Shown here one piece after another: positions 8,953 through 19,028 of a stretch of DNA of 64,000 nt (its first letter is position 1; each line of letters opens with the position of its first letter). Source of the DNA: Bacillota bacterium (GTDB lineage: Bacteria; Bacillota; Clostridia; Christensenellales; QAND01); the NCBI GenBank assembly GCA_003150225.1, contig QAND01000011.1, positions 1-64,000 on the forward strand, written 5' to 3'. Below the pieces are notes generated by a model. It was not told the origin of the DNA and ran no database searches. It was given only the letters and a program-made list of their open reading frames with translations. The translations under genes and the position numbers were made by a program.

Positions 8953-9578
8953 TTGGCGTTGTCAATGATGCGGCAAATCTCCTCAAAAACCGCCTCGATG
9001 CCGCCATTGCCCTTCACTTCGCCCAGCAGCCCCTTCTTGCGGTAGTATTCCACCAAGGGGCTGGTCTGCTGGTGATAGACCGCCAGGCGGTTCCGCACCG
9101 TCTCGGCGTTGTCATCCGCCCGCTGGATCAGCTCGCCGCCGCAAACGCTGCATGCGGACGCGTCCCCGATGGCGCTTACATGGAAGGTGGCGCCGCACTG
9201 CTTGCAGACCCGGCGCCCCGAAAGCCGCTCTACGATCTCCTCGTCCTTCACATCGATGTTGATCACCAGATCCACCGACACCTTTTCATCCAGGGCGATG
9301 GCCTGAGCGATGGTCCGGGGGAAGCCATCAAACAGCCATCCCTTCTCGCAATCGGGCTGGGCGATCCGGTTCACCGCGATACCGATGACCACGTCGTCGG
9401 GTACCAAATCGCCGGCGTCCATATACCGTTTCGCGGCAAGGCCCAACTCGGTACCCTGCTTGATCTCGTTCCGCAGAATATCGCCGGTGGAGATATGGGG
9501 AATCCCATAGCGCTCACAGATCCCAACCGCCTGGGTGCCTTTCCCAGCACCAGGAGGTCCTAGTAAAATCAAATTCAT
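8949..9578 (-). CDS. adk: Adenylate kinase, zinc-LID form
   Basis: Interconverts AMP and ATP with two ADP. It has the P-loop GPPGAGKGTQA at residue 7, the AMP-binding HISTGDILR, the DGFPRTIAQA motif and a long LID with a CxxC...CxxC zinc ribbon (CKQCGATF and CSVCGG) typical of Gram-positive enzymes. The ATG at 9578 (209 residues) is chosen over a TTG two codons upstream, since AGGGGG lies seven bases before it. It overlaps map by four bases and follows secY. Confidence 0.97.
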   Translation of the reverse strand: MNLILLGPPGAGKGTQAVGICERYGIPHISTGDILRNEIKQGTELGLAAKRYMDAGDLVPDDVVIGIAVNRIAQPDCEKGWLFDGFPRTIAQAIALDEKVSVDLVINIDVKDEEIVERLSGRRVCKQCGATFHVSAIGDASACSVCGGELIQRADDNAETVRNRLAVYHQQTSPLVEYYRKKGLLGEVKGNGGIEAVFEEICRIIDNAK

Positions 9579-9590
9579 GGCCAATCCCCC

Positions 9591-10853
9591 TTATTTCAGG
9601 AAGCCCTTATAGTGGCGCACCAACAGAAGGGTCTCCAGCTGTTTGGTGGTCTCCAGGGCCACACTCACCGAGATCAGGACACCGGTGGCCTGCATGGCCA
9701 TCTGGAATCCCATCAAGGATACGATCATGGTCGGTACCGTGGCCAGGATGGCCAGGAAGATACCGCCGAAACAAGTCAGCCGGGAGGATATCCTGGCAAG
9801 ATAGTCGCTGGTGGGCCGGCCCGGCCGGATGCCGGGGATAAACCCGCCGTTCTGCTGCAGATTCTTGCTGATCTCAATGGGGTTAAAGGAGATGGACATG
9901 TAGAAGAAGCTAAACGCAAAGATCAACAGTCCATACAGGAGGGAATAGGGAATCCCACCGGAATACATAAACCCTTGATACCAGATGGTGAACCCCGACT
10001 GAGGCCAGAACTGGGAGATCATCAGGGGGAACTGCAGCAGGGTCATGGCGAAGATGATGGGCAACACCCCGGAAGCGTTGAGCTTCATGGGGATGTGGGT
10101 GGATTGTCCACCGTACATCTTCCGCCCTACCACCCGCTTTGCATACTGGACGGTGATTCTGCGCTCGGCGTTGTCAATGCAGACCACGCCGGCCACGATG
10201 CCCACGGAAATCACCAGGATGGGCAGCAGAACCCATGCGTTCTGGGTTCCGTTAAAGATATTGGTAAAGAGCTCCACCACATAGAGGGGCAGACGGGACA
10301 CAATGCCCACAAAAATGATCAGGCTCATGCCGTTGCCAATGCCCTTTTCCGTGATCTTCTCCGCCATCCACATCACAACGGCCGAACCGGCCGCCAGCTG
10401 AATGCCGATGGTGATGTAGGAAAAGACGCTGGTGGATAGCAGGGCGCCCCGCAGACCCATCATGATGCCGATGGATTCCACAAAGGCCAGAATGATGGAT
10501 ACATACCGGGTGATCCGCTGGATCTTCTCCTTGCCCTCTTCCCCGCCTTCCTTGGCCATCCGCTCCAAAGCGGGGATGGCAAAGGTCAGGAGGTTCATCA
10601 CGATGGACGCCGTGATATACGGGGAAATGCCCAGTGCAAAGATGGTGAACTGGGCAAAGGATCCGCCGGTCATGAGGTTCAAAAATCCAAAGATCTCATA
10701 CTGCTCCACCTGCTGGGCAATGTAAGAGGCGTTCACACCGGCAACCGGTATGAAGTCCGCGCCCACTCGGAACAGAAAGAGGATCAGCAAGGTGTACAGG
10801 ATCTTCTGCCGAATATCCGGCGTACGCCAAGCATTTTTAAGGGTCTCAAGCAT
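9591..10853 (-). CDS. secY: Protein translocase channel subunit SecY
   Basis: Channel of the general secretion pathway. The 420-residue protein has ten predicted membrane segments, the plug-region motif GGSFAQFTIFALGISPYITASIV after TM1, and the loop motif PGIRPGRPTSDYL that contacts SecA and the ribosome. Its ATG overlaps the rplO stop by one base (TAATG). It lies between rplO and adk, the standard spc position. Confidence 0.98.
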   Translation of the reverse strand: MLETLKNAWRTPDIRQKILYTLLILFLFRVGADFIPVAGVNASYIAQQVEQYEIFGFLNLMTGGSFAQFTIFALGISPYITASIVMNLLTFAIPALERMAKEGGEEGKEKIQRITRYVSIILAFVESIGIMMGLRGALLSTSVFSYITIGIQLAAGSAVVMWMAEKITEKGIGNGMSLIIFVGIVSRLPLYVVELFTNIFNGTQNAWVLLPILVISVGIVAGVVCIDNAERRITVQYAKRVVGRKMYGGQSTHIPMKLNASGVLPIIFAMTLLQFPLMISQFWPQSGFTIWYQGFMYSGGIPYSLLYGLLIFAFSFFYMSISFNPIEISKNLQQNGGFIPGIRPGRPTSDYLARISSRLTCFGGIFLAILATVPTMIVSLMGFQMAMQATGVLISVSVALETTKQLETLLLVRHYKGFLK

Positions 10854-11296
10854 TATGCCTTCACCTCAACGCTCCCACCCGCGGCTTCAATTTTTTCCTT
10901 GGCGGCCGCAGATACTTTTTCAGCCGAAACCGTCAACTTTTTGGTGATCTCGCCACGGCCCAAAATCTTCAGGCCATCGCCGATCTTTTTGATCATGCCA
11001 AGCTCCTTCAGGCTCTCAGCGCTGACCAGGGTGCCCTCAGGAAGACGCTCCAAATCGCCCACGTTGACGATAGCGTATTCCTTGGCGAAGATATTGACAA
11101 ACCCGCGCTTGGGCAACCGGCGGGTCAGGGGCATCTGGCCGCCCTCAAACCCAGGACGGACGCCGCCGCCACTGCGGGCCCACTGGCCCTTATGGCCCCG
11201 GGTAGAGGTCTTGCCGTGGCCGCTGCCGATTCCTCTGCCGATGCGCTTCGTGCCGCGTTTGGCGCCTTCAGGCGGCTTAATCTCATGAAGATTCAT
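10853..11296 (-). CDS. rplO: 50S ribosomal protein L15
   Basis: Late-assembly 23S rRNA-binding protein. The 147-residue product has the glycine- and arginine-rich N-terminal extension ([20 protein letters not shown]) and the [20 protein letters not shown] core. Translation of secY is probably coupled through the TAATG junction. It is preceded by rpmD with a 14-base gap. Confidence 0.98.
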   Translation of the reverse strand: MNLHEIKPPEGAKRGTKRIGRGIGSGHGKTSTRGHKGQWARSGGGVRPGFEGGQMPLTRRLPKRGFVNIFAKEYAIVNVGDLERLPEGTLVSAESLKELGMIKKIGDGLKILGRGEITKKLTVSAEKVSAAAKEKIEAAGGSVEVKA

Positions 11297-11310
11297 CGCA
11301 ATACCCTCCT

Positions 11311-11496
11311 TTATTCGTTGATCTCTTCCACGGATACCAGATGACGAACCACATGGATCATCCCCCTGATGGCCGGGGTATCGTTGTGAATGGCGCAGGA
11401 GTTGATCTTCTTCAGCCCCAGGGACTCCACATTTCTCCGCATGGATTCCGTTCCGCCAATCAGGCTTTTCTTCAGCGTTACTTTAATCTTAGACAT
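11311..11496 (-). CDS. rpmD: 50S ribosomal protein L30
   Basis: Small 50S protein; the 61-residue product has the family pattern [26 protein letters not shown] and the C-terminal [11 protein letters not shown]. It lies between rpsE and rplO as in other Gram-positive spc operons. Confidence 0.97.
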   Translation of the reverse strand: MSKIKVTLKKSLIGGTESMRRNVESLGLKKINSCAIHNDTPAIRGMIHVVRHLVSVEEINE

Positions 11497-11511
11497 AGCG
11501 GCACCCTCCTA

Positions 11512-12009
11512 TTAGCCCATGATCTCCGCCACGGACTTGCCACGCAGCCGGGCGACCATCTCGGCGCTCCGCAGGGAGGTTAGGCCCTGTAAGGTGGCTT
11601 TTGCACAGTTGGCGGGATTGTTGGAACCATAGCTCTTGGTGCGGACGTCCTTCACGCCGGCCATCTCCAGTACCGCGCGGACAGGGCCGCCAGCGATCAC
11701 GCCGGTACCCTCTTCAGCGGGAAGGAGCAGAACCAGGCCTTTGCCGAACCGACCCTTGACCTCGTGAGGAATGGTGGTCCCCACGATGGGGATCTTCACC
11801 AGGTTGCGCTTGGCGTCCTCGGTGGCCTTGCGGATGGCCTCGGGGATCTCGGCGGCTTTGCCATGGCCGATGCCCACGATGCCGTTCTCATCCCCCACCA
11901 CCATCAAAGCGGTGAAGCGGAAGTTCCGGCCGCCCTTTACAACCTTGGCTACCCGGTTTACGGCAACCAGTTTTTCTTTTAAATCCAAGCTAGAAGCATC
12001 AATGCGCAC
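11512..12009 (-). CDS. rpsE: 30S ribosomal protein S5
   Basis: S5 lies at the mRNA entry channel and affects decoding accuracy. The 165-residue protein has the N-terminal double-stranded-RNA-binding fold with [16 protein letters not shown] and the C-terminal [16 protein letters not shown] region. The start is GTG at 12009 with AGGAGGT seven bases upstream; no ATG fits the family start. It sits between rplR and rpmD. Confidence 0.97.
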   Translation of the reverse strand: MRIDASSLDLKEKLVAVNRVAKVVKGGRNFRFTALMVVGDENGIVGIGHGKAAEIPEAIRKATEDAKRNLVKIPIVGTTIPHEVKGRFGKGLVLLLPAEEGTGVIAGGPVRAVLEMAGVKDVRTKSYGSNNPANCAKATLQGLTSLRSAEMVARLRGKSVAEIMG

Positions 12010-12021
12010 TTCAAGTACCTC

Positions 12022-12390
12022 CTAAAATTCCAGTCCGGCTTCGCGGGCGCCTTCGGCCACCTGGGCTACACGCCCGGTGTACAGGTACCCTCCCCGGTCA
12101 AAGACAACGGTCTTGATGCCTTTTTCAAGGGCGCGCTTGCCGGCCTCCAGGCCAACGATCTTGGCAGCAGCTTTCTTGTCGCAATCGCTGAGCTTGGCCT
12201 TCACTTCTGCGTCCAGGGTGGAGGCGGAAGCCAGGGTGTTGCCGCAGGTATCGTCGATGAACTGCACATAGATGTGGTTGGTGCTGCGATAGACGTTCAA
12301 CCGGGGCTTCTCAGCGGTTCCGAAGATGTTCTTCCGGGTCCGCCGATGCCGATTTTTGCGTATTGCGTTCTTATCCGCTTTCTTAATCAT
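12022..12390 (-). CDS. rplR: 50S ribosomal protein L18
   Basis: 5S rRNA-binding protein of the central protuberance. The 122-residue product has the basic N-terminus ([18 protein letters not shown]) and the core motifs [14 protein letters not shown] and [16 protein letters not shown]. It lies between rplF and rpsE. Confidence 0.98.
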   Translation of the reverse strand: MIKKADKNAIRKNRHRRTRKNIFGTAEKPRLNVYRSTNHIYVQFIDDTCGNTLASASTLDAEVKAKLSDCDKKAAAKIVGLEAGKRALEKGIKTVVFDRGGYLYTGRVAQVAEGAREAGLEF

Positions 12391-12402
12391 GGCTAACCCT
12401 CC

Positions 12403-12942
12403 TTACTTGCCCGCCTTGCCCACCTTGCGGCGGACGTACTCGCCCTCGTACCGGATTCCCTTGCCCTTGTAGGGCTCGGGCTTCCGTACGGAACGGATTT
12501 TTGCGGCAATCTCTCCCACAACCTGCTTGTCGATTCCCTTGACGAGAATCTTGGTGGGAGCCGGAACCTCAAAGGTGATGCCGGGGAACTCCTCAATCTC
12601 TACGGGATGGGAGTAGCCCATGTTCAGCACCAGCTTGTTGCCCTGTTTCTGAGCCCGGTAACCAACGCCGACCACCTCGAGAGCCTTGGTGTAGCCCTCG
12701 GATACCCCGATCACCATGTTGCTGATCAAGGTGCGGTACAGGCCGTGCAGCGCCCGGTACTCCTTCTCATCGGAAGGACGCTCCACCGTCACGGTGCTTC
12801 CTTCCACCGAGACCTTGATCTCGGGATTTACTTTAAGGGAAAGCTCTCCCTTAGAACCCTTTACCGCCACAGTATTGGCATCGTCCACGGTAATGGAGAC
12901 GCCGCTCGGCAGGTCGATGGGTTTTTTGCCTATACGAGACAT
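12403..12942 (-). CDS. rplF: 50S ribosomal protein L6
   Basis: L6 sits at the factor-binding side of the 50S. The 179-residue product begins [16 protein letters not shown] and carries two tandem L6 folds, with the C-terminal signature [14 protein letters not shown]. The ATG at 12942 is used because GGAGGTG lies nine bases before it; the frame continues eight codons upstream through that site without a family match. Confidence 0.97.
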   Translation of the reverse strand: MSRIGKKPIDLPSGVSITVDDANTVAVKGSKGELSLKVNPEIKVSVEGSTVTVERPSDEKEYRALHGLYRTLISNMVIGVSEGYTKALEVVGVGYRAQKQGNKLVLNMGYSHPVEIEEFPGITFEVPAPTKILVKGIDKQVVGEIAAKIRSVRKPEPYKGKGIRYEGEYVRRKVGKAGK

Positions 12943-12969
12943 CGTTTCTACACCTCCATAAGCCACGCC

Positions 12970-13368
12970 TTACCAGACGTAGGCCAATACCTCTCCGCCA
13001 ATATTGTTTTGCCGGGCCTTCTTATCGGTCATCACGCCCTGGCTGGTGCTAAGGATCGCAATCCCCAGCCCGCCCAGTACGCGGGGCACCTCGTCCTTCC
13101 GGGCGTACACCCTAAGGCCAGGCTTGCTGATCCGCCGCAGGCCAGCGATGACGCCGGTACGGTCGGGGCCGTACTTCAGGCCGATCTTGATGATGCCCTG
13201 GGGAGCCACGTCCTCCACCTCAAAGCTCTTGATATATCCTTCCTCAAGCAGTATCTCTGCAATGGCCTTCTTCATGTTGCTCGCCGGCACCTCAACGGTG
13301 TCGTGCTTTGCGACCAAGGCATTGCGGATACGGGTGAGCATATCTGCAATGGGATCCGTTACGATCAT
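12970..13368 (-). CDS. rpsH: 30S ribosomal protein S8
   Basis: Primary 16S rRNA-binding protein of the central domain. The 132-residue product has the start [14 protein letters not shown], the middle motif [32 protein letters not shown] split over residues 80-110, and the terminal [10 protein letters not shown]8 controls spc-operon translation in enterobacteria; no such site is claimed here. Confidence 0.98.
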   Translation of the reverse strand: MIVTDPIADMLTRIRNALVAKHDTVEVPASNMKKAIAEILLEEGYIKSFEVEDVAPQGIIKIGLKYGPDRTGVIAGLRRISKPGLRVYARKDEVPRVLGGLGIAILSTSQGVMTDKKARQNNIGGEVLAYVW

Positions 13369-13386
13369 GGGAACTCCTCCTTCTCT

Positions 13387-13572
13387 TTACCAGCTGGCCT
13401 TGCGCACGCCGGGAATCTGGCCCTTATAGGCAAGCTCTCTGAAGCAGATACGGCAGATGCCGTACTTACGCAACACCGAGTGAGGCCTTCCACAGATGCG
13501 GCACCGGGTATAAGCCCGGGTGGAGTACTTAGGCGCTCTCTGCTGTTTATTGATCATGCTTTTTTTAGCCAA
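13387..13572 (-). CDS. rpsZ: 30S ribosomal protein S14, type Z
   Basis: Short zinc-containing S14 of 61 residues, needed for 30S head assembly. The zinc ligands are C24, C27, C40 and C43, and the terminus [11 protein letters not shown] is intact. The start is TTG at 13572, giving [11 protein letters not shown], with AGGAGG nine bases upstream. It is the usual Gram-positive form between rplE and rpsH. Confidence 0.97.
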   Translation of the reverse strand: MAKKSMINKQQRAPKYSTRAYTRCRICGRPHSVLRKYGICRICFRELAYKGQIPGVRKASW

Positions 13573-13586
13573 AGTGGGTATCCTCC

Positions 13587-14147
13587 TTACTGGTTCTGGG
13601 CGAAGGGCATGCCAAAGTGCGATAGCAGCGCTCTGGCCTCCTCGTCGGTGTGAGCGGTGGTGACAAACACCACATCCAGGCCCCGGACCTTGTCGACCTT
13701 GTCATAGTCGATCTCCGGGAAGATCAGCTGCTCACGGATGCCCAGGGCATAGTTGCCCCTGCCGTCGAAGGACCGATCCGAAACGCCGCGGAAGTCACGG
13801 ACCCGGGGAAGGGCAATGTTCAAAAGCCGATCCATGAACTCGTACATCCGAGCGCCCCTGAGGGTCACCTTAGCGCCAACGTTCATACCTTCCCGCACCC
13901 GGAAGTTCGCCACGCTCTTCTTGGCCTTGGTCACCAGGGCCTTCTGGCCGCAGATGGTCTCCAGGTCCCGCACGGCGGCCTCCAGGCCTTTGGCGTTATC
14001 CTTCACATCGCCCAGGCCCATGTTGAGGACGATCTTCTCCATCTTGGGCACCTGGTTGACGTTCTTGTATCCAAATTCTTTTTCCAGAGCGGGAATGATC
14101 TCCTGCTCATACCGCACCCGCAGACGGGGCTTTACAGTTTCCGCCAT
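13587..14147 (-). CDS. rplE: 50S ribosomal protein L5
   Basis: 5S rRNA-binding protein that contacts the P-site tRNA. The 186-residue product has the family motifs [37 protein letters not shown] and the C-terminal [18 protein letters not shown]. The ATG at 14147 is chosen because AGGAGG lies nine bases upstream; the longer frame runs back into rplX. Confidence 0.97.
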   Translation of the reverse strand: MAETVKPRLRVRYEQEIIPALEKEFGYKNVNQVPKMEKIVLNMGLGDVKDNAKGLEAAVRDLETICGQKALVTKAKKSVANFRVREGMNVGAKVTLRGARMYEFMDRLLNIALPRVRDFRGVSDRSFDGRGNYALGIREQLIFPEIDYDKVDKVRGLDVVFVTTAHTDEEARALLSHFGMPFAQNQ

Positions 14148-14161
14148 CGATGGTTTCCTCC

Positions 14162-14482
14162 TTAGTCGATCTGGGCGTTGCACTTCTTGCACACGCGGAC
14201 TTTCTTCCCATCGGGAAGGATCCGGTAAGAAATGCGGGTGGCCTTATCGCATTTGGGGCAAAGGAGCATAACCTTGCTGGCATACATGGGGGCTTCGCTC
14301 TTGATGATGCCGCCCACATCGCCCTGGCGACGGGGTTTGGTGTGCCGGGTGGCAATGTTCACGCCTTCCACCACAACCTTGCCCTCCTGGGGCATTGCAC
14401 GGAGCACCTTACCCTTCTTTCCCTGGTAGACGCCGGAAATGACGACTACCGTATCGTCCTTCTTCACATGGAGTTTATTCAT
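14162..14482 (-). CDS. rplX: 50S ribosomal protein L24, zinc-ribbon form
   Basis: Assembly initiator near the tunnel exit. The 106-residue protein has an N-terminal KOW motif ([21 protein letters not shown]). The C-terminal half carries CxxC...CxxC (CPKC and CKKC), a zinc-ribbon form known in some Firmicutes. The ATG at 14482, with AGGAGGT seven bases upstream, is preferred over an in-frame GTG at 14491 that overlaps that site. Confidence 0.96.
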   Translation of the reverse strand: MNKLHVKKDDTVVVISGVYQGKKGKVLRAMPQEGKVVVEGVNIATRHTKPRRQGDVGGIIKSEAPMYASKVMLLCPKCDKATRISYRILPDGKKVRVCKKCNAQID

Positions 14483-14494
14483 CTCGCGCACCTC

Positions 14495-14863
14495 CTAAAG
14501 GACTTCGGGGGCCAGGGAAACGATCCGCATGTAATCCTTTTCCCGCAGTTCCCGCGCCACAGGCCCGAAAATACGGGTTCCCCTGGGCTGCTTCTGGTCG
14601 TTGATGATGACGGCAGCATTGTCGTCAAACTTGATGTAAGAGCCGTCCGCCCGCTGTACGCCATAGGTGCTGCGCACAATAACCGCACGGACAACATCCT
14701 TCTTCTTCACGGCGCCGCCGGGGGTGGCGCTCTTCACGGACGCGACGATCACGTCCCCAATATTGCCGGTTTTGCGCTTGCTTCCGCCCAAAACCTTGAT
14801 GCACATTATCTCTTTGGCACCGGAATTATCGGCAACCTTCAACCTGGTTTGTGGTTGAATCAT
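14495..14863 (-). CDS. rplN: 50S ribosomal protein L14
   Basis: L14 forms an intersubunit bridge and is the docking site of the silencing factor RsfS in other bacteria. The 122-residue product is typical: [39 protein letters not shown] and [19 protein letters not shown]. It is encoded between rpsQ and rplX. Confidence 0.98.
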   Translation of the reverse strand: MIQPQTRLKVADNSGAKEIMCIKVLGGSKRKTGNIGDVIVASVKSATPGGAVKKKDVVRAVIVRSTYGVQRADGSYIKFDDNAAVIINDQKQPRGTRIFGPVARELREKDYMRIVSLAPEVL

Positions 14864-14893
14864 GGCATTGGCCTCCTCTCAGATATTGAAGGC

Positions 14894-15154
14894 TTACTTT
14901 GCCTTCTCGATGATCTCGACCAAACGCCACCGCTTATCTTTGCTAAGGGGACGGGTCTCCATAACCCGAACGGTATCGCCGATACCGCAGGAGTTCTCTT
15001 CGTCGTGGGCTTTCAGCTTCGTGGTCTTGTTGATGGTCTTCTTATACAGGGGATGGGTTACCTTGGTTTTCATTTCCACCACGATGGTCTTATCCATCTT
15101 ATCGGAAACGACCACGCCGACTCTGGTCTTACGATTGCCTCTATTATCAGACAT
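14894..15154 (-). CDS. rpsQ: 30S ribosomal protein S17
   Basis: Primary 16S rRNA-binding OB-fold protein. The 86-residue product has [38 protein letters not shown] and [18 protein letters not shown]. It follows rpmC by 13 bases. Confidence 0.98.
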   Translation of the reverse strand: MSDNRGNRKTRVGVVVSDKMDKTIVVEMKTKVTHPLYKKTINKTTKLKAHDEENSCGIGDTVRVMETRPLSKDKRWRLVEIIEKAK

Positions 15155-15167
15155 TGGTCATACCTCC

Positions 15168-15368
15168 TTATTTCGCGGCAGAAAGCTCGCGCTCCCGCAG
15201 GATGGTCTTCACCCGTGCGATATCGCGCTTGGTGCTCTTGATGACGATCGGGTTGGATAACTGGCCGGTGGCGTGCTGGAACCGGAGGTTGAAGAGTTCG
15301 GTCTTCAGCTCGGTCTCCTGCTGCAAGAGCTCCTGGGTCGACATTTCATGGAATTTCTTTGCCTTCAT
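15168..15368 (-). CDS. rpmC: 50S ribosomal protein L29
   Basis: Small helical protein at the tunnel exit, part of the docking site for SRP and trigger factor. The 66-residue product has [14 protein letters not shown], a helical hairpin, LRFQHATGQLSNP and the basic IKSTKRDIARVKTILRERE. Its ATG overlaps the rplP stop by one base (TAATG). Confidence 0.97.
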   Translation of the reverse strand: MKAKKFHEMSTQELLQQETELKTELFNLRFQHATGQLSNPIVIKSTKRDIARVKTILRERELSAAK

Positions 15369-15802
15369 TATCCTTCACCACCCACTGCGAATTCTTCGCC
15401 TTTTTTCACGAATTTGCACCTGCAAGGCAGTTTATGCATGGCGAGGCGCAGGGCCTCACGTGCGGTCTCCTCCGGCACGCCGGCGATCTCAAAGAGCACC
15501 TTGCCGGGCCGGACCACAGCCACCCAGTACTCCGGGCTGCCCTTGCCGCTTCCCATCCGGGTCTCAGCGGGCTTCTCGGTGACGGGCTTGTGGGGGAATA
15601 TCTTAATCCATACCTGGCCGCCACGGCGGGTGTACCGGGTCATGGCGATACGGGCTGCCTCAATCTGATTGCTGGTGATCCAGCAGGGATCCAGCGCTAC
15701 CAGGCCATAATCGCCGTAGGCCACGGTGATGCCCCGGGACTCGGTGCCCTTCATACGGCCGCGGTGAACTCTTCTCCGTTTGACGCGTTTTGGCATTAAC
15801 AT
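15368..15802 (-). CDS. rplP: 50S ribosomal protein L16
   Basis: L16 organises the A-site region of the 50S. The 144-residue product starts [19 protein letters not shown] and contains the conserved [20 protein letters not shown] and [14 protein letters not shown] motifs. It couples to rpmC by overlap and follows rpsC by one base. Confidence 0.98.
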   Translation of the reverse strand: MLMPKRVKRRRVHRGRMKGTESRGITVAYGDYGLVALDPCWITSNQIEAARIAMTRYTRRGGQVWIKIFPHKPVTEKPAETRMGSGKGSPEYWVAVVRPGKVLFEIAGVPEETAREALRLAMHKLPCRCKFVKKGEEFAVGGEG

Positions 15803-15803
15803 C

Positions 15804-16514
15804 TTATCTTCTGCCTCCTTCCGGAGCTTGACGCCGCTGGTTGCGGCCCGAATTGGGGGCTTTGACAGCAGGTCTGATCAAATTCTTTCCAAGTACCTCG
15901 CCCTTGTAGATCCATACCTTGACGCCGATGCGGCCATAGGTGGTATGGGCCTCAGCGAAGCCGTAATCGATGTCGGCCCGCAAGGTCTGCAGGGGAATGC
16001 TGCCCTCATGGTAGCTCTCCACCCGGGCGATCTCCGCGCCGCCCAGACGGCCGCCGCAGGTGATCTTTACGCCTTTGGCGCCGGCCTTCATGGCCCGGCC
16101 GATGGACTGCTTCATAGCCCGGCGGAAGGAAATCCGCCGCTCCAGCTGGCTGGCCACGTTCTCCGCCACAAGCTGGGCGTCGGTCTCGGAATGCTTCACC
16201 TCGATGATGTTCACATTCACAGCCTTACCGGTGAGCTTCGCGAGATCGGCCTTTACGGCCTCCACCCCGGTGCCGCCCCGGCCGATGACGATGCCGGGCT
16301 TGGCGGTGTGGATATTCACGCTGATCTTGTTGACCGCCCGCTCGATCTCGATGCGGGCGATGCCGGCAGCGTAGAGCTTCTTCTTCAGGAACTTGCGGAT
16401 TTCATTATCCTCAATGAGGAAATCGGCGAAGTCCTTTTTGGAGGCGAACCAACGGGTATCCCAGTCCTTGATTACGCCGACCCGAAAACCGTGGGGATTG
16501 ACTTTCTGTCCCAT
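15804..16514 (-). CDS. rpsC: 30S ribosomal protein S3
   Basis: S3 lines the mRNA entry pore with a helicase-like function. The 236-residue product has the N-terminal motif [18 protein letters not shown], a KH type 2 domain with [14 protein letters not shown], and the C-terminal domain ending in a basic tail ([12 protein letters not shown]). It lies between rplV and rplP. Confidence 0.98.
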   Translation of the reverse strand: MGQKVNPHGFRVGVIKDWDTRWFASKKDFADFLIEDNEIRKFLKKKLYAAGIARIEIERAVNKISVNIHTAKPGIVIGRGGTGVEAVKADLAKLTGKAVNVNIIEVKHSETDAQLVAENVASQLERRISFRRAMKQSIGRAMKAGAKGVKITCGGRLGGAEIARVESYHEGSIPLQTLRADIDYGFAEAHTTYGRIGVKVWIYKGEVLGKNLIRPAVKAPNSGRNQRRQAPEGGRR

Positions 16515-16524
16515 ATTATACCTC

Positions 16525-16911
16525 CTACCTTACCTGATCCAGGATAACCGTGATGTGGCTGGTGCGCTTCAGGATCTGATACGCTCTTCCCTGGGCGCGG
16601 GGCTGATACCGTTTGAGGGTAGGTCCCTGGTCAGCATAGATCTCGGCGATGTAAAGGGAATCCCGGGGGATATCCATGTTATTCTCGGCATTGGCGGCTG
16701 CGCTCTTCACAAGCTTGCCGACCACCTCGCTGGCACCCCGGGGGGAATAGGTGAGGATGGCCTCAGCCTCGGCCACGGACTTGCCGCGAACCATATCGAT
16801 GACGCTCTTCACCTTGCGGGGACTGATGCGCACATACCGGGCCACGGCATGGGGCCGGGTCTCCCGGTTGGCCTTTCTGGCTTTTGCCTTTTGATCTTGT
16901 CTGGTAGCCAT
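16525..16911 (-). CDS. rplV: 50S ribosomal protein L22
   Basis: L22 lines the peptide exit tunnel with its beta hairpin. The 128-residue product has a 15-residue basic N-terminal extension, then [20 protein letters not shown] and the hairpin region [20 protein letters not shown], which has no visible deletion or duplication of the kind tied to macrolide resistance. Confidence 0.97.
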   Translation of the reverse strand: MATRQDQKAKARKANRETRPHAVARYVRISPRKVKSVIDMVRGKSVAEAEAILTYSPRGASEVVGKLVKSAAANAENNMDIPRDSLYIAEIYADQGPTLKRYQPRAQGRAYQILKRTSHITVILDQVR

Positions 16912-16927
16912 AATCTACTGGTCCTCC

Positions 16928-17209
16928 TTACCTGGACGAAGAGGACTTCTCGCTGCCGGCATGGCCGCGGTAGGTCCGGGTGGGCGCAAACTCGCCGAGC
17001 TTATGTCCAACCATGTCTTCGATGATATATACGGGCACGTGTTTCCGGCCATCGTGAACGGCGATGGTGTGACCCACCATGTCGGGGAAAATGGTGGAAG
17101 CACGGGACCAGGTTTTCAACACTTTTTTCTCGTTGGCTTCATTCATGGCACGGATTTTGCCCAACAAGCGCTCGCTGACATAGGGTCCTTTTTTAACAGA
17201 ACGTGACAT
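16928..17209 (-). CDS. rpsS: 30S ribosomal protein S19
   Basis: 30S head protein that forms a complex with S13. The 93-residue product has [18 protein letters not shown], the core [24 protein letters not shown] in two stretches and [18 protein letters not shown]. The tail SEKSSSSR is serine-rich. It lies between rplB and rplV. Confidence 0.97.
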   Translation of the reverse strand: MSRSVKKGPYVSERLLGKIRAMNEANEKKVLKTWSRASTIFPDMVGHTIAVHDGRKHVPVYIIEDMVGHKLGEFAPTRTYRGHAGSEKSSSSR

Positions 17210-17227
17210 ATCAGTAAAGCCTCCTTC

Positions 17228-18061
17228 TTACTTGGCGCCGCGGCGACGGACGATGTACTTATCCGAGGGCGCGTTCTTCTTCCGGGTCTTGTGGCCCAAA
17301 GCGGGCTTGCCCCAGGGGGTAACGGGACCGGGACGGCCGATGGGGCTCTTGCCCTCGCCGCCGCCGTGGGGATGGTCGTTGGGGTTCATGACGGAACCGC
17401 GGACTGTGGGCCGGATGCCCAGATGGCGCTTGCGGCCGGCTTTTCCCAAAGACACGTTCTCGTGGTCCTCATTGCTGACTTGGCCGATGGTGGCCCGGGC
17501 GTTCATGGGAACCATCCGAACCTCGCCGCTGGGCAGACGAACCTGGGCGTATTTGCCCTCCTTGGCCATCAGCTGGGCGCTGTTGCCGGCGCTCCGGCAG
17601 AGCTGGCCGCCCTTGCCGGCCTGGATCTCAATGTTGTGGATGATGGTGCCCAGGGGGATATTGATGATGGGCAGGCAGTTGCCCGGCATGATGTCGGCGG
17701 TCTCGCCGCTCATAACGGTGTCGCCCACCTTCAGCCCCAGGGGCGCGATGATGTACCGCTTCTCGCCATCGGCGTAATGCAGAAGAGCGATAAACGCGGA
17801 CCGGTTGGGATCGTACTCAATGGTCGCGACCTTGGCGGGGATGCCGTCCTTGTTCCGCTTAAAGTCGATGATCCGATACTTCCGCTTGGCTCCGCCGCCC
17901 CGGTGCCGGATGGTGATCCTTCCCTGGGCGTTGCGGCCGGCCTTATGCCGAAGGTCGGTAGTTAGGGACTTCTCGGGTTCGTTGGTGGTGATCACGGAGT
18001 AATCCGTGACGGTCATGAACCTTCTTGCCGGAGAAGTCGGCTTATATTTGATGATAGCCAT
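17228..18061 (-). CDS. rplB: 50S ribosomal protein L2
   Basis: Needed for subunit association and peptidyl-transferase centre formation. The 277-residue product has the N-terminal [33 protein letters not shown], the OB/SH3-like core and the C-terminal motif [17 protein letters not shown] with the key His. It lies between rplW and rpsS. Confidence 0.99.
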   Translation of the reverse strand: MAIIKYKPTSPARRFMTVTDYSVITTNEPEKSLTTDLRHKAGRNAQGRITIRHRGGGAKRKYRIIDFKRNKDGIPAKVATIEYDPNRSAFIALLHYADGEKRYIIAPLGLKVGDTVMSGETADIMPGNCLPIINIPLGTIIHNIEIQAGKGGQLCRSAGNSAQLMAKEGKYAQVRLPSGEVRMVPMNARATIGQVSNEDHENVSLGKAGRKRHLGIRPTVRGSVMNPNDHPHGGGEGKSPIGRPGPVTPWGKPALGHKTRKKNAPSDKYIVRRRGAK

Positions 18062-18088
18062 ATCCGTTTCCTCCCAAATTCTTTGCTG

Positions 18089-18385
18089 TTACTGCGCCAT
18101 ACCCTCGAAGAATTCGATGGTCTTGCTGTCGGGGGTGAGCTGCACATAGGCCTTTTTGGTGGCAGACCTGCGGCCGATAAACCGGCCCTGGCGCTTCAGC
18201 TTGCCCTGCTTGTTCATGATGTTGACCTTCTCCACCTTCACGCCGAAGGCAGCCTCCACGGCCTGCTTCACTTCGGTTTTGTTGGCGTCAGGGTGAACCA
18301 GGAAGGCATAACGTTTATCCGCCAAGCCGTCGTAGGACTTCTCGGTCATGACGGGCTTCAGGATGATATCATAGGGGCTCTTCAC
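18089..18385 (-). CDS. rplW: 50S ribosomal protein L23
   Basis: Tunnel-exit protein and docking point for trigger factor and SRP. The 98-residue product has [34 protein letters not shown] and [17 protein letters not shown]. The start is GTG at 18385, overlapping the rplD stop (GTGA), with GGAGGTG eight bases upstream. Confidence 0.97.
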   Translation of the reverse strand: MKSPYDIILKPVMTEKSYDGLADKRYAFLVHPDANKTEVKQAVEAAFGVKVEKVNIMNKQGKLKRQGRFIGRRSATKKAYVQLTPDSKTIEFFEGMAQ

Positions 18386-19008
18386 TTGGAGTACACCTCC
18401 GTTACCTTGTTGACGGCGTCCTGGGTGATGACCAAGCGCCGGGCATTGACGATGTCATATACGTTGAGGGTGCCGCAAAGGGTGGTCTTCACGCTGGGAA
18501 TGTTCCGGGCGGAAAGCTCCACGTTGGCGTCGGGGCCGGGCAGCACCAGAAGGGACTTCTCCGCCACCTTCAGGGCATCCAGCACAGCCACCATATCCTT
18601 GGTACGGGGCTTTTCAAAGGAAAGGCTCTCCAGCACGATGAGCTCTCCATTCTGCACCTTGGCGGACAGGGCGCTCAACATAGCCAGCCGCCGGACCTTC
18701 TTGTTCACGTCCTGACGGTAGCTCCGGGGTTTGGGAGCAAATACCACGCCGCCATGCCTCCACTGGGGAGAGCGGGTGCTGCCCTGGCGGGCACGGCCAG
18801 TGCCCTTCTGCCTCCAGGGCTTGATGCCGCCGCCGGAGACCTCAGCCCGGGTCAGAGCGCTCTGGGTGCCCTGGCGCCGGTTGGCCAGCTGGGCAACGAC
18901 TACCTGGTGAATGGCCGATTCGTTGGGCTCAACGCCAAACACGGCGTCGTTCAGCTCCATTTCCCCGGCCACGGTGCCGTCCATTTTATATACTGCAACC
19001 TTTGGCAT
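18382..19008 (-). CDS. rplD: 50S ribosomal protein L4
   Basis: Tunnel-constriction protein. The 208-residue product has the globular Rossmann-like domain and the long internal loop with [19 protein letters not shown] and [18 protein letters not shown]. In enterobacteria L4 represses the S10 operon through its leader; the structured leader at 19992-20164 makes a similar control worth testing. It couples to rplW by a four-base overlap. Confidence 0.98.
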   Translation of the reverse strand: MPKVAVYKMDGTVAGEMELNDAVFGVEPNESAIHQVVVAQLANRRQGTQSALTRAEVSGGGIKPWRQKGTGRARQGSTRSPQWRHGGVVFAPKPRSYRQDVNKKVRRLAMLSALSAKVQNGELIVLESLSFEKPRTKDMVAVLDALKVAEKSLLVLPGPDANVELSARNIPSVKTTLCGTLNVYDIVNARRLVITQDAVNKVTEVYSK

Positions 19009-19028
19009 AGGTCATATCCTCCTTACGA

